Assembly (NCBI RefSeq): GCF_004193775.1
Contig: NC_041010.1
Span: 41,219,562 to 41,283,561 of the forward strand
Length of the DNA: 64,000 bases
Origin: Glycine soja
Lineage: Eukaryota; Streptophyta; Magnoliopsida; Fabales; Fabaceae
Reading direction: 5' to 3'
Shown: one piece after another, positions 46,337-60,500 of the stretch
Position numbering within the stretch: the stretch's first letter is position 1
Layout of the letters: every line of letters begins with the position of its first letter
Translations under genes and position numbers: made by a program
Notes under the pieces: generated by a model
What the model was told of the DNA's origin: nothing
The model's input: the letters and a program-made list of their open reading frames with translations, nothing else
Database searches by the model: none

Positions 46337-49300
46337 TCGCTGACTGAGTTGATGATTGGGGTTAGTTACAGAAAGAAAGCACTCACTGGGATTGAGATTG
46401 GGAAGAGAGAGAATAAGGAGATATTCGAGTTTTGGATTTATTTGGAGTGCATTTAGGGTGAATTTTAATTTTAGGGACAGAACGAGTGAGAGTGAGTGCG
46501 AGCCTTCCGCGAAACGCCCACTTTTTCGCAAACACGGCGTTCTAATTCTAACCATCTTTTCTTCTTTTTTTGGAAGATACACGACGTTGTAAGATCTATC
46601 ACTGTAACTGTTGAGCTGAGTAATTAGGAACTGAATCTGTTTTCTCTCTGTTTCTAATTTTATTTCCTTGTTCAATTAAAGGATAAATAAGGAGAGGAAT
46701 TTCTTCTTTGGTAACAAAAAAAAAAAACCATCGTTTAAAAAAGATGGTTGTGATCAAGTCAGCAATATTCATAAGATAAAAAAAAAATTAAGATTTTATT
46801 TTAAAAAAATCGAACATGTATCATTTAAACTACTTGTTAATGTTTTTTTACGGTTCAACTATTTATTAAAATGTTACGAGTGGCAATAAAGAAGATATCA
46901 TTAACTAGTAGTATAATAGTAGAACTATTTATTAATGTTAGGAGGGACAATAAAAGAAGAAGATTTTTTTTCTGAATAAAATAAGTTAAAATTCAATAGA
47001 TTTCTTAAAATTTGTAATAGTTAAAATAATCTTATGTTGTAATTTAAATTATTTATTGTAAATATAAAATTCAAACTATTTATTTATTATGAAAGTTAGT
47101 TATAATTCAATATAATTTACACATTCAAACTTAATTGAGTATTACAATGCATTTTTTTTTTTACTTCAAGTAGTAATTTTATAGCTCAAAATTTTAGCTT
47201 ACGATTTAGTAGCTGTTTTACATATTCATGGATTGAAGTGTGACTTGCATAATCGATCTTCCGAAACAAGCAAACCCACTCTAATATGTAAAAATTGTAT
47301 TTAGCCATTTACAAATTTCTGAAGTTTGCATTATATATGTTTTAACCAACTCTACATATAAAACTGTCCTACAGTCGTACTACTAAATGATTATTAGAAT
47401 TATTAATTGTGAATGAAAAGAAAACATAATTAAGCAAAGAGTTCAGCTAAACAGTGATTAGCGGAGTTTTTTTTTACGAAAATTAAATATTAATAAAATA
47501 AGTAGATACTTTACACAAATAATTAACATGATGATAAAAAAAATCGTTATTAGAATATAAATTCATAAATATACACTGTCTAGCGCATAAATTTGTAAAA
47601 TAATAAAAGATAGAAAAAACATCTTATTTAATAGTAATTTATATTTTTAGCCACCCTAACAAAAATCATCTAGCTCCGCTACCGGTAATTATCATAAAAA
47701 ATTAATGTTCTATTAAATCTGTATTTATGTATGAACCTGGATCACTTATTTTTTCTTTTCTACATGGATCGTTTTCACTTCAAGCACATCAAGATAAGAA
47801 AGAATTTGTTGACGGCCGATCTGATTTATTGCGTGATTACGAAACCCTTTTTCATTTTACGTGGCCTACTTTTTTCTTAAAATATTGTCAACCATTTCAT
47901 TATTGTGTCACGTTTTACTTTATGCGTGTATTATTGACTATAAATATTTTTAATCTCCTCTTCACGTGTATGCCACTTTTCCCTGTCAAAGCCACCCTCA
48001 CTTTTGTTTCTTACTTGGTATCCAATTATCCATATATTTTATATTCCTCACTAATTCATTTTCGAGTATTCCAAAATCATATGTAATATCGTTCATCTGT
48101 ACCAAAAAAATATCGTTCAATTTTACTATTTAAATATTAAAAGTCAAAGTTACATGTAATATGGTATATTGTTCTTCATTTATTGTTTTTTTTTCAAGTA
48201 CCCAAATCTAAAAAATATACTTTAAATAAACAAAATATTTTTTAATATCCTATTTTCTTATTCACCTGACATTTTCTAAAAACTTGACGTACTGTCACTT
48301 TTAAAAAAGTTTGCTATGGCTCATGAACAGTGATGAATCAGAAACAAAAATAATGGAGACAATAAATTATTTATAATATTCTCTCACAAAAAAACATATC
48401 ACAAATTTTTATAAAATAATAGTATCATAGTAAAAGAAATTAAAAATATTTGAGCTTTTACAAATTACAATTATTCTTTACACATTTTTATACTTCAAAA
48501 AATATTTTATGATTTTTATGTCGATATTATAAAAATAAAATAATGAAATAAATATAAACTTATTATTTTTTATTACTTATATTTTTATATTAATTTTTAA
48601 AGAAATTATCTTATATAAGAACAATATCTATTCTTTTATGAGAAAAAAAAAATTGACATAGACAAATAAAAAAAATTACGTTTACTCATGAGCTAACACG
48701 ATTCATTTTGGTTTACAAGCGAAATGGATTCCAAAAAAGAAAAATTACGTTTCCTGAGTTAATCTAACTCTATTCACTCGATTTGTGGATTAAGACGAGT
48801 CATTTAAGTGAGTCAAATTGATCCATATTAATATGTTTTTTTATTTTTTAAAGTATATTTTTTCTCTTTTATTTTGCTTTTAAACTTTCTTGATAATGTT
48901 ATGAATGAAATGAGAAGGAAGAAAATGAAAAGAGGAATGAAAACTAAAGTTATTTGGTTGAGATAAAAGAGGATGTAAAAAATATGAAATGGTTTAATTA
49001 AAGTAACTAGATGATAGGAAAGAGAAAATTGAATTGTGTAATAAATAATTGAATTAATATCTTTTAAATATTTTATTTGTTACTAGTCATTCAAAAATAT
49101 TAAAAAAAAGATACTAAAGATGTTATTGGCAATCTTAAATTGAAAAAAAAAATACATATTTTTTAGCGAGTTTAATAAACTATCACAAAATGATATTTTG
49201 AATAGTTAGAAAATAATAAAAACATCTTTATCACACATTTTCTAACTGTTTAAACCGCTACAAAAATAATTGCCACAAAATGTCATTTCCACCCCACAAT

Positions 49301-52300
49301 TTCAGTTCAATTTTTCTATTTTATGATGAAAGTTAACATTGTGGGTTATATCACCTTTCCTCTTGGTTTCAACCTCTTTCATCATAAACAAACAATCTTA
49401 CTTTTTCATTCTCCACATGTTTCATCCATCTCTCTTTCATAATACCATACCAAGTCTTAATTTCTCTTAAAAAAAATATATATGTTGCACTGAACTACTG
49501 GTCAAAATTATAGTTTGACCTGATATTTGATAATAAAAAAATAGACCCTTGTCAATAAAATCTTTTAAAATAGACCCACTCATTTTGAAAATTAATTTAT
49601 AAAAGATGCTCAAATGGGTTAATTAGTCCATTTTTACAGTCTTCCATGCAACTTTGAGTTGAAATTAACCATGTCATTATTTCTTTGCACTTCTTCATAT
49701 ATTTTTCTGCTACCAAACTATGCATGAACTCCAATATCCATCCGCTTCATTGCTCTTCCACCCTTCCCCCTTACACTTCAATGCAACCATACAAACGAAA
49801 AGTAAAGGGAAAAAAATCCTTTCATTCAGACATACTTTTATAAGAAAAAGGTAAATATTAAGACATTAATTAAAAAATTAAAATATAAATATTTTTATTA
49901 GAAATAAAATATTCTCCATTGACTTAAATAAAAATGATTTTTTCTTTTGATTCTTAAATCAATATTCTTAATATACTGATTAACAAGATCTTAAGAAAAA
50001 AAATAAATCACTTATTTTATTATTTTCTAATAATTCCACCCTGTTTCTTCCAATCCAAATAAATGTTTAGTGTTCTAGAGTGTCTTAAATATGTTCCATT
50101 GTCTTTTAAAAATGATATTTATGATGAACAATAAATTTTTTATCTCACCTTCTTTCAAACAAAATAAGGTAAAAAATAATTTTATTTGTTTAAGGATATG
50201 TTTGAATACAAGTTAATTTTTTTGAGAATTTTTTTTTTATAAAAAATAGAGTTTTTCTCATAGAGAAATTTTCAAGATTTCCTTTAGTTTGTATCCATAC
50301 ATGTTCCAAATAATAAACATATTTTTTATTTTAATTTAATTTTTTAAATTTACTTTGTCTATGCAGCATGGTAAAAAAAAATAAGAATAAGAATAAATTC
50401 GTTTGAAGAAAAGAAAAAATATTATTATTTCATAAGATTTATATCTCTATTTTAATTTTAAAAAAAAATTGTTTTATTTCCCTCTCTTAATCAAACACGC
50501 CATAACGAATCAGGATCTGAATCTAGCAGCGAGTAGCCACAATGCAATGACGATGAAGACTGAAAGTGGCATAAGCGTGACGCAGAGTGTGAGTTACAGT
50601 GACATAGTGACTTAAAGAAGCCAATCATTTCTCACTTTTATCACACAAAACAGAGGCTGCACGTTTTTCATATTTTTGATGCCCTCCCTCTCTTCTCCTC
50701 CTTTTTTATTATTAGTTTCAGCCCATTCCAACTTGGCGGTGGAGTGGCCAATCAATGTGGACTTCCTCCGTACACCTCCCTTTGTATTTACTTCAATTTC
50801 TTCACCAGACACGCAAGCAAATGCGTCATTGTTTGTTTTCATTTCATGCACCCAACAGTCTATAAAATCACTGCCTTTTCAATCATTATTGCTTAATAAC
50901 CAAAGAGGAAAAGAAAATTGTAATTTATGGTACGATATAAAGTAAAATATTAACAGGGAGATTGGACAAAATTAATTCATATACCATGTACCATTAAACA
51001 CTTAAATCAACATACATGACACTTTTACATGTTAACCATATTTGAGTATATCCTAGATATTTTTTTCATTCTTAAATAGAAGATTTTTTTAACTAATTTA
51101 TATTTTCTAAAAAAAATAGTTATCGTATTAAATTTATTAATTATTTATATTATAATTTCAAAATTATTTATTTCCTTTCTTTTTATTTACTTATTTATTT
51201 TTCATTAATGTTTTAAAAAAATAATTAAATAAGAACATATGAAAAAAATAGTTAATACATTTAAAGATTAAAAAATAATCTTATAAAAAATGACAGGTAA
51301 ATTTTTTTAAAAAGATCTTATAATTAGAGATGGATGAAATATTGGATTGTATTAAATATTTGGAAAAAAAATTATTGTGTATAATAATCATATTTGACTC
51401 AAATACGATTGGTTCCAGTAAAAAAATATAAATATATGTAATACTAAAAAAAGAGAAAATTAATCCATATTCTCATTTCACATGCTTTTGGGACTTTTTT
51501 TTATTCAACTTCTATTTTAAAACATTTTTCTTAATCATTTATTTAAAACTAATATTGTTAAGAAGGGATTTTTTTTATTAGAAATTGCAATAAAAATATA
51601 TTAATGTTTCATATTATCAAAAAGTCTCACGAAACTAAAAAAAATCGAAGACAATAATAGCTTATAAACATCTTCCGTTAGCTCATGAAGACGTTTTTCG
51701 AAGTAGTGCAAAATCGTAAAAATTCATAAGAATCAACATGGACAATATTTGAAATACAACAAGCTTAACAATGTTATGTTTTTTTTATGTCATATTCGTG
51801 AAGGGGATCTAGTCCTATCCCTTGACCAAGGTTGGAACAATTAATAATATTAAATGTTATATATTTTAAAAATTTTAATTATTGTACTTAGACAAAACCT
51901 TTTTTTTTTTACAGTATTTTAATCCATCTTAACATCGACGTAATATTAGACAAAATTGTTTTGTTGTGTTTATCTTTTAATAAAATTGTATAGACAAAGA
52001 GAAGCTATAACTAGAACTCGATGTAGTGTCGGAATATATTAAATCTCGTTCATGTATATAGTATTAGTTTTTCGTATGGTGGTCCCTTGTTGACCCATAG
52101 TCTAATTGGTCTTACCTAACGCACGGAACATAAAGATTAGAAGCAGTAAGAAGCTAAATAAGCATAATTAGGTTCTAAATATTGTGTTAAATAACGCAAC
52201 TACCGCTACCATTCTGTCATCTTCTTTCAGGTTTGTCCTCTAGCTAGCTCCAGGTTTGATGGTTCAGTCTTCACACTGGCCTTAATTAGCAATATCTGTT

Positions 52301-55300
52301 GTTACTAGTTAGTGTAAAATTGTGTGAACAAATTAATATTAAAAACATTATGCTTTGATTTCCTTATTCTTTTACAAATGAAGACTAAAACTACGAAGAG
52401 AAGTACTGTGCGATTTTAAATTGAAATATAGTATTATCAGTGTATATATAGTTTGAAAATGGAGGGTACGTACGAGGGTTAGAAACTGTTTGACTGGCAG
52501 ATGATATCGGATGACATTTGGCGAAGAGGGAAAGAATGAAAGAAATACTATACTATGTACGTATATAGTACAAGGATGAGATTGCAGAGAAAGTGTCACC
52601 CTCGTGAAATGTGTTAATGGTTCCCTACACTACAATGTCAATATGTTCACAATGCGCGGATCAAAAAGTTCAGAAGACCACTCAAAATAATACAAAATTC
52701 CGACCATGCACACGACCCCGCGTTAGACTTAGAAACGTCAATATATAGACCATGTACTTCCTCCATTTTTAAATGAATAATGTGTAAAGTTAACACTAAA
52801 TAAGTTACTATCATTTATTAAATTAATTTTACTCTATATAAATGTACTATTTATAATTATTGAGTGATTGATGGTGGTTAAAAAATTGTTACACACAATA
52901 TTAACAAAATTATTAGATTAATTTTATTTTTTATTGATAAAAAGGAGGCCTAACCCATTACACTAAAACTGTTCGTTGAAGAGCTACACCAGTAAAGTCC
53001 TGCCAAAGCAGAGACATAATCCCATGAGGAGGCTCATCAAAAACCAGATTTATTTACAGTGTAAATTTAGAATAAAAAAAATAATATTTTGTCGAAAATT
53101 GAAAATATCATTTAATATGTTTTTTTAATGTTAAAACATTAATTATTTTGAAATGGAAATATATTAAATAAAAATTATTCTTAAAATTATACCGAACCAA
53201 CTAATTGGGCTAGAGAATCGGTAAATCGGTTCAATTAAGTTACAAAAAATGCCATATATATATAGGAGAAAAACTAGTTCAAGAGTCCAAGAACCAGTCA
53301 AAATTGATTAAAAACTTACGAAAAATCAGTTCACAGTAGAGCAACAAAAAATGTTTAATGCGATCTTTTTTTTACGGGTAATTCAACCTTATTTACACTT
53401 TAGTTTTAAATTAAAAATAACCTAAAGGATTGTCATATTTTTTATTCTAGACATAAAGTTGTTATTATTAATAGATATTATTGTGTATTATTAATACTTA
53501 AAATTAAAAATTATTATATATTTAATGTGAATTTACATGTGTACGTTAAATATTAAAAACTTATACTAAAATAATGTTTTTTAATATTATTTATGCATTA
53601 TTTAATTATTATTTTGTTGATACCGATTCAATTACAGTTAAATCATCAAGCTTTAATTAATGCCTGAAATAGTTTAATGATCGGTTCGATTTTAAAACCA
53701 TTGATAATATCCCGACCTAAATTAATTATTCTTACTCTTTAAAGTTAAAGTACTAAATAAATTACAAATATTGACAAAATTACTAGTATTTAGTTTTTTT
53801 AATTTATTCCTTTAATTGTTTTTTTTTCTGTTTTCTTGTCAACTATGTCATTTCTTACTGCTAGCTCGCCATTGTGATTTTTTTTGTCAATGATGGTTTT
53901 TATTTATTGTGACAATTTTTTATGGTCACTAAAATTAAAAATTTGACAAAAAAAAAACAAATAACAGCTAAAAAAATAAGAGTAGTATTTAATTTTAGTC
54001 CCTGTTTAATCTTTTATATGTGATTTTGGATCTCCTTCTTTTTCTATGATTTTAATCCTCATATTTTAGAAAATCTGTCATTTAAGTTCAATTTTATATT
54101 TTGCATACATTGTTTTTTCTCTTTTATTTATATTGTATTAATAAAATTATTTCTTATTGGTGGTTCCTTAAATAAATTTTTTTTACCAACCTTAAATCAA
54201 TATGTTAAATTTGGAATTTAATTTGACCAAAAAAAATATATATATGTGCAAATTATGGTTTGAACCAAACTGAAGATTTTTTAATGTGAGAACTAAAATC
54301 ACAAATCAAGAACTAAAGGGATAAAAAATGTAATTTAGACCAAAAAAACAATATAAAGCAAAATAGTGATCGCAAAATGAAAGAAAATGTTAGTTTGCTT
54401 GAACGGAGAGAAAACAATGGCAAGCAGAAAACTTTGAAATTTAAATTATGTGAAAAAAATATTTTTTTTCCTTATATAAACTTTTCTTTTCAACAAAAAA
54501 AGATTAATGTATTATTATTTGTGTTTTCTCTCTCATTTTTTTCTTTTATCTTGATTCTTAATTAAACATGGGGTAACAAATTAAAATATTATTTTTTCTT
54601 TAAACTTCTAAGACATTAATCTGTTTGGAAAAAAAGATATAAGGGGAGACATGAAAATAAATTAGGTGATTTGGTAGGAGAGAGTTAGAGAAGAAATAAT
54701 TTTTAAAATAATAAAATTTATGTAAATAATTAGAGTAAAAATAATCTATATATTAAATTAATTTACAAATATATATATATATATAAATAGTTTATATATT
54801 AATTTATGAAATTTAATTATAAATTGGTAAAATAAAAAAAAATATGTAAATTATTCAAAATATAAACATATGAAATGATATAAAAGAAAATTAAAAATAT
54901 TTTTATATTAAATATTTTTAATTTATAAATTTTGATAATTTGAAAAAAAATAGCTTTTGATTGATGATATATGAAAAATAATATTAATATAGTTAACTAA
55001 ATAAAACAAGTATGTTAGAAGTTTATTCTTTCTTTTTTTAAATAAAAAGTCATGAATTTAATTTTTATCAAACACATTTTTTATCTTTTATTTTATTTAA
55101 TATTTTTTTACACTTTTTAATGATCAATTAACATAGAAAATCAACATTATAATTAACCTTCTTTATATTTTTCTTCAATCAAACACCCATCATTTTTACT
55201 TTATTGTTCACTTATTTTCACCCGTCATTTCTATTTTCTATCTATTTTATTTTTCTCCATTCTGCCGCAAAACATCAGTGCATCACACTTTACTAGCATA

Positions 55301-56739
55301 ATATATCCTCATAGAACCTCCACTTTTGCAGAATATCATCCATCAATCAACCCTCCTCTCTGGTTTAAAAGATCTAATCAGTCAAATTTACAACTAAATT
55401 AAACGGTTTGGGAAATCCATGATTATTATATATAACGAGTGAGGTTAGAGTTAGACAATGTTGCAACTACATACGTACTAATGGATTAGGAGTATGTGAA
55501 TTGGAGTGTTGATCAAGACAAGATTTCAGGTATTGGGTCAACCCAAAGGCAAATATATGAAAGGGATGTTTGAGAAGCTGAGTCAAGATGATTCAATAAT
55601 AGAGTATGTTATGTGTGTGGTCTGCAGTTAGACATATGGACCCGAAATGCAAAGGCGCACGTTCTTCACGCATTCACTTTTTGTCGGTATTTTAATGCAT
55701 CAATAGTGACAGCGTATGCAACTTGCTTAATTAGCATTAATCATTCACAACTTCTTCCGCAAGACATCAAACACTGTGCATCCCTCCTTTATATTTTATT
55801 CACGCTCATGTTCATAATTTTATATTAATCCACGCCATTTTTTTCATTTATATAACTTTTGCCATTTAGTATTATCCTTAATAAGTTCTATTCGTGTATA
55901 ATTTAATGTCGCACCCGTGTGTATATGTTTAAAACATGATCCTTTTGTATATAATCAATTTCTATCGTTTCATAATTAGCATCTCGTTGTACATATGTAC
56001 ATTTCTTTTATTAGGGTTACATCTTGTTACTACTGAATAGTAAGTTAACAGATCAAAAACAAGAAGACAGAGATTGATTATATTAGGAACAAAAGTAAAA
56101 TCAATTAGTGATATATATATAGAGAGAGAGAAATTAAAATAAAATAAAATAACGGAGTGCAGAAATCCAACCAAACATAGCTTTAAAACGTACTGCGGAA
56201 TGTATTCCAGGCTTTGTGCTCATGATAATGCTGTTATTGCTGTCTTCTCACCAAGGACAGCACAAATTTCAATTGATAATATTGCGTGATCTGTGAAGTG
56301 AAGAAATGCAATGTGCATTTATATTTCATAGGCATGGTTCAAATCATGCTTCTACTTTTTGATTTGGCAAGAATAACTTTCCTTTCGAGATTATATTGCA
56401 GGCTTCAAGCCTAATATATCACTAGTTTTATATTTTCTTTTCAGCGAGCCTTTTCTTTGTGTACCTAAAGAATATTGCGCATCATGCATCGATATTTAAA
56501 AGTAAATGTTTGGTACTACGAATTCGTATTGCGGGAATACTGTGGTGGCTTTATTTACTGGCTATGACAATTTTCTTTTTGAAAAAATTAGCTCGACATG
56601 AAATATTAATTAGGACCAAAGATTTGATGCATCATGTAGCCCACAAATATATACAGCATCAAGCCACCGATTGTGGGTATTTGGATTCAGATATAACACC
56701 AAAAACATGTAACAAAAGTGACAATGACATTTTTCAATC
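46337..56739. other. Promoter of the MYC-type gene, then gene-poor AT-rich DNA
   Basis: The first several hundred bases upstream of the bHLH ATG (46337-46700) are less AT-rich and likely hold leader and promoter. Beyond that about 10 kb lacks recognisable genes. A 119-codon plus frame (47727-48086) and opposite-strand frames at 50612-50945 have no family resemblance. A short stretch near 52935-53050 looks like the worn tail of a retroelement on minus. The segment 55440-55800 is somewhat GC-richer, without exon structure. Confidence 0.4.
53992..54341. repeat. Imperfect inverted-repeat segment, possible worn transposon
   Basis: The left side reads TTTAGTCCCTG...TGTGATTTTGGATCTCC. The right side, reverse-complemented, reads TTTAGTTCTTG...TGTGATTTTAGTTCTC. 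This kind of sequence is dispersed widely in legume DNA. No target duplication was found, so the boundaries are approximate. Confidence 0.3.
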
Positions 56740-56757
56740 GTATTTGATTCAATGACA

Positions 56758-57521
56758 CAAGAAGGAGGGTTTCTAACTTGGAGACGAGCTCTAGAAACAC
56801 ATGGCTTTCGTCTAAGCAGAAGCAAATCGGAGTATATGGAATGTAAGTTCAACAAAAGAAGGAGGGTTTCTAACTCAGAGGTGAAAATAGGAGACCATAT
56901 TATCCCTCAAGTCACAAGGTTTAAATATCTTGGGTCTGTAATACAGGATGATGGAGAAATTGAAGGGGATGTGAATCATCGCATTCAAGCAGGATGGATG
57001 AAATGGAGAAAAGCATCGGGGGTGTTATGTGATGCAAAGGTACCGATCAAGCTAAAGAGAAAGTTTTATCGGACTGCGGTAAGACCGGCGATTTTGTACG
57101 GAACAGAATGTTGGGCGGTCAAGAGCCAACATGAGAATAAAGTAGGTGTAGCGGAGATGAGGATGTTGCGGTGGATGTGTGGTAAGACTCGACAGGATAA
57201 AATTAGAAACGAAGCTATTAGAGAGAGGGTTGGAGTAGCGCCTATTGTAGAGAAGATGGTGGAAAATAGACTTAGGTGGTTTGGGCATGTAGAGAGAAGA
57301 CCGGTAGACTCTGTAGTGAAGAGAGTAGACCAGATGGAGAGAAAACAAACAATTCGAGGCAGAGGAAGACCCAAAAAGACTATAAGAGAGGTTATCAAAA
57401 AGGATCTCGAAATTAATGGTTTGGATAGAAGTATGGTACTTGATAGAACATTATGGCGGAAGTTGATCCATGTAGCCGACCCCACCTAGTGGAATAAGGC
57501 GTTGTTATTGTTGTTGTTGTT
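56758..57521 (+). mobile_element. 5'-truncated RTE-type LINE, 764 bp, with 18 bp target duplication
   Basis: An open frame ending at 57489 encodes the C-terminal part of a plant RTE-clade LINE reverse transcriptase: WRRALETHGFRLSRSKSEYM, GDHIIPQVTRFKYLGSVIQ, RPAILYGTECWAVKSQHE, VENRLRWFGHVERRPVD, GRGRPKKTIRE, LWRKLIHVADPT. The catalytic core upstream is missing, so it cannot act. The 3' end is a short TTG-repeat tail (57501-57521), typical of RTE elements. The flanking sequence GTATTTGATTCAATGACA is perfectly repeated at 56740-56757 and 57522-57539: an 18 bp target duplication. The open frame and perfect duplication suggest a recent insertion. A 20-base direct repeat marks an odd 5' junction (see findings). 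Confidence 0.93.
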
Positions 57522-57539
57522 GTATTTGATTCAATGACA

Positions 57540-60500
57540 GTATCAATATGGTGGGTGTGATTTAATTAGATGCAATGCAAATGTAAAGTGTGTCTTTTCT
57601 TGGTCATGAGAGGAGGAGGCGTGTTATTATTATGAATTGTGTGGCTGAGCTTGATTGGATTCATGTTGCTGTTGTTAGACGTATCTTAATTAGTACGTAC
57701 AGGATTTAGGGTAGCCAAGACCAAAAAACATAATTTAATTAAGAATTTTTGAATTTTATATTATATATAATTATTTTGTGAGTTAAGAATATATAATAGT
57801 CTTGAGTACAAGAATGACTAACCTACTGTGTAGTAGCAAAACGAAAGAAAAAAAAAATCACTGCTGCGAAAAACTTAGGACGTGACGATGCTAATTTTGG
57901 GTCATCTTATCTCCTTACTGAGAATTCTGGCATGAGATATCAGATGCGAAATATAACAACTTCAGAGTTGCTTGAGGTGGACGGTGATTCTCTACACGCT
58001 ATAAGATCATTTCAGAACATCAGTTAACGTGATTTTTTGTTAATGTTTATTAATATGTTTAGTCTGATAAATCGACTGTAAATTCAAAATTAATTTTAGA
58101 TTGAGACAATTTTAGGTAATTTTAATATTGAATTAAAAAATGTAAACTTTACTACTAACTTTAGAATAAATGTTTTAAACATAAATCACTCCACTTCATA
58201 ATAATTTTAATCCAGGTTGATTTAATTCAAAGTCAAGTTTGCAAATATACACTTAAAGTATCAATTAAATTATCAACTTTCAATTTTCATTCTTTAACTA
58301 ACTCATAATTTGATTACTAAACACGCCTAATATATCAATGTTTCGTTTTGGGAAATTTCATCGTATATAGGATTTATATTATTAATTTGTCGTTCCATTA
58401 ATAAAACTAGGAAACGTGCTAGTTCAACTCATGTTATATAGTTTGCAACAAAGTTAGACACCACACTCTTCAGAAATGTTTTTCCGCTCGATGATTACAG
58501 AAAAAGAAGCCCAAGAAATCAGGCCCAAGCTCAATTGAGAACACATTAGAAGAATTTTAATGATAGATATCAAATTGGAATTTTAAATTATTTTTTATAG
58601 ATCTCACGTCTTCACTTAAAATTGAAGGTTTCTTTTATCTTTTTTTATATAGTGAGATTTTATTTTAAGATCTTAAATAATTCTTATAGACTACACTTTT
58701 AAATATTTTATTTAAATTTTTTCATTTTTCTCTTTCCTTTTTTTTTTCTTTCTCTCTCACATTTCACTTCCCCTTCCCCTTCCTCTTCTCTACTTTTTCC
58801 CTTTCTCTCTCCCATGTTTCAGTTCCCCTTTCCCTTCTTTTTCTTCTTTCTTCCTGTTCTTTCTCTCTTTGTTGCACCTTATCTCTGGTTAGAGATCTTA
58901 TGATGAGTTCTTGTGGAAGAATAAATCTTCTACCATGGAGATCTTCTCGTTTACTCTATTGGAAGATCTAGTAAAGATCTATTATTGGGTCTATGAATAT
59001 ATGTGAAGATCATCCGTTAAAGATATCCTTAGTGCCTAAAATAAACACACTTTTAGATATGACACAATCTAACCTAAGATTTTAAAAGGTTTTTCGCAAG
59101 AGATTTTGATGTGGACCCAATCTTAGTCAAAGATTTGATTCAGTTTTGGTCGAGAACAAAAATGTTCAACTTAGATTTTTAATCTAGTTGAGCTAAAAAA
59201 GTGTTTGTCTACTAGAACTTTTATGGATGAGAATAATTCTATAGACCCTTATCTTAGCAAAGGAAAGTCTCAAGGAAACTTTTATGGTAAAAGAAATGTT
59301 AAATAATATAATTTTTTTAGCTCATTATTGAAATTCATGTATAATTTCTATTGAAATTTTTTTATTCCTTGCAACAAAATTGTTATTGAAAAACAACTAC
59401 TTTTTTAATCTATATAATATATAGAATAAATATTTTAAATATAATTAGATTTTACATTTTTTAATTTTAAATTATATTATAATCAAATTTCATAATGAAT
59501 AAATATTCTTGAACAAATAAATTATATTTTATATTTATGATAAACAAATTGTATTGTAGTATATGGTTATTATTAATTATTGATAACTAGTATTTTAGCT
59601 TATGTAATGTATAAGATAGATATTTATTTTATATAACTAACATTTACAACAAAAGGTAATTTTGAATATATATATATACATATTATAATTAAAATTTAAA
59701 CAAGAAGATATATTTTAACACATCAATTTTGTTTTAGATTTATGGTAATCAATTTATATTGTGGCACAAGGTCATTTTTAATCATTGATATTTTTTGTTT
59801 AAGAATTATTGAAATTCAATATAGAATTAAATAGGTAAGGGATAAATTGAAAGCCAACATTACATTGATCTAACAGGTATTAAGCTTAGATCCCACACCA
59901 CGAACAAGATCTTGAGTTCAAGTCTTATGAACAAAAAAAGTAATTATTAAACATGCCCCTTAATTGCTAAATATGATATTTTGTACTTTTAATATTTTTT
60001 TAAATATCCCTCACTTCCACATGTTTTTCCTTTTTTTTTTTCTTTTCACCACATAAAAAAAAGTAATGCTTACACATACTAGATTTATCAATCAAGAAAA
60101 AAAAAAACTAGGTAAGTGGGTTTTCCCCGTATCTCTGCTTGTCTTTCATGAATTGTTTCTTCATCCGCATTTGTCGTTGAAGAAATAATGTCACCCTTCC
60201 ATTTTATGACATTGTTGCATCGCATCTTAATTTTAAACAATGCACCATTAGCACATCAGCTGTGCGGATGGAGTCAACCTACGCATCGCCAAGTTTCTCT
60301 GATCTTGCCATTGTCACTTGAGGCTTTATATCGCTAATGTTGACCACCACCTGTTTTGTCAAGATCATTTCTCCACAAAACTTGCTCGTTACAATGTAGT
60401 CACCCACATGATCTCACCCCCTAGTTTCTAACAATTAAACACCTTTTAGTATATAACAATTTAATGGGAGAAATAGTGACCTATAGAATGAAGTTACTCA

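Noticed and set aside
47727..48086. 119-codon plus frame with hydrophobic segments
   Set aside because: No recognised family and the composition is that of random AT-rich DNA; transcription data would be needed.
57052..57485. 139- and 98-codon minus frames over the LINE
   Set aside because: Antisense of the reverse-transcriptase frame, which is clearly the coding strand.
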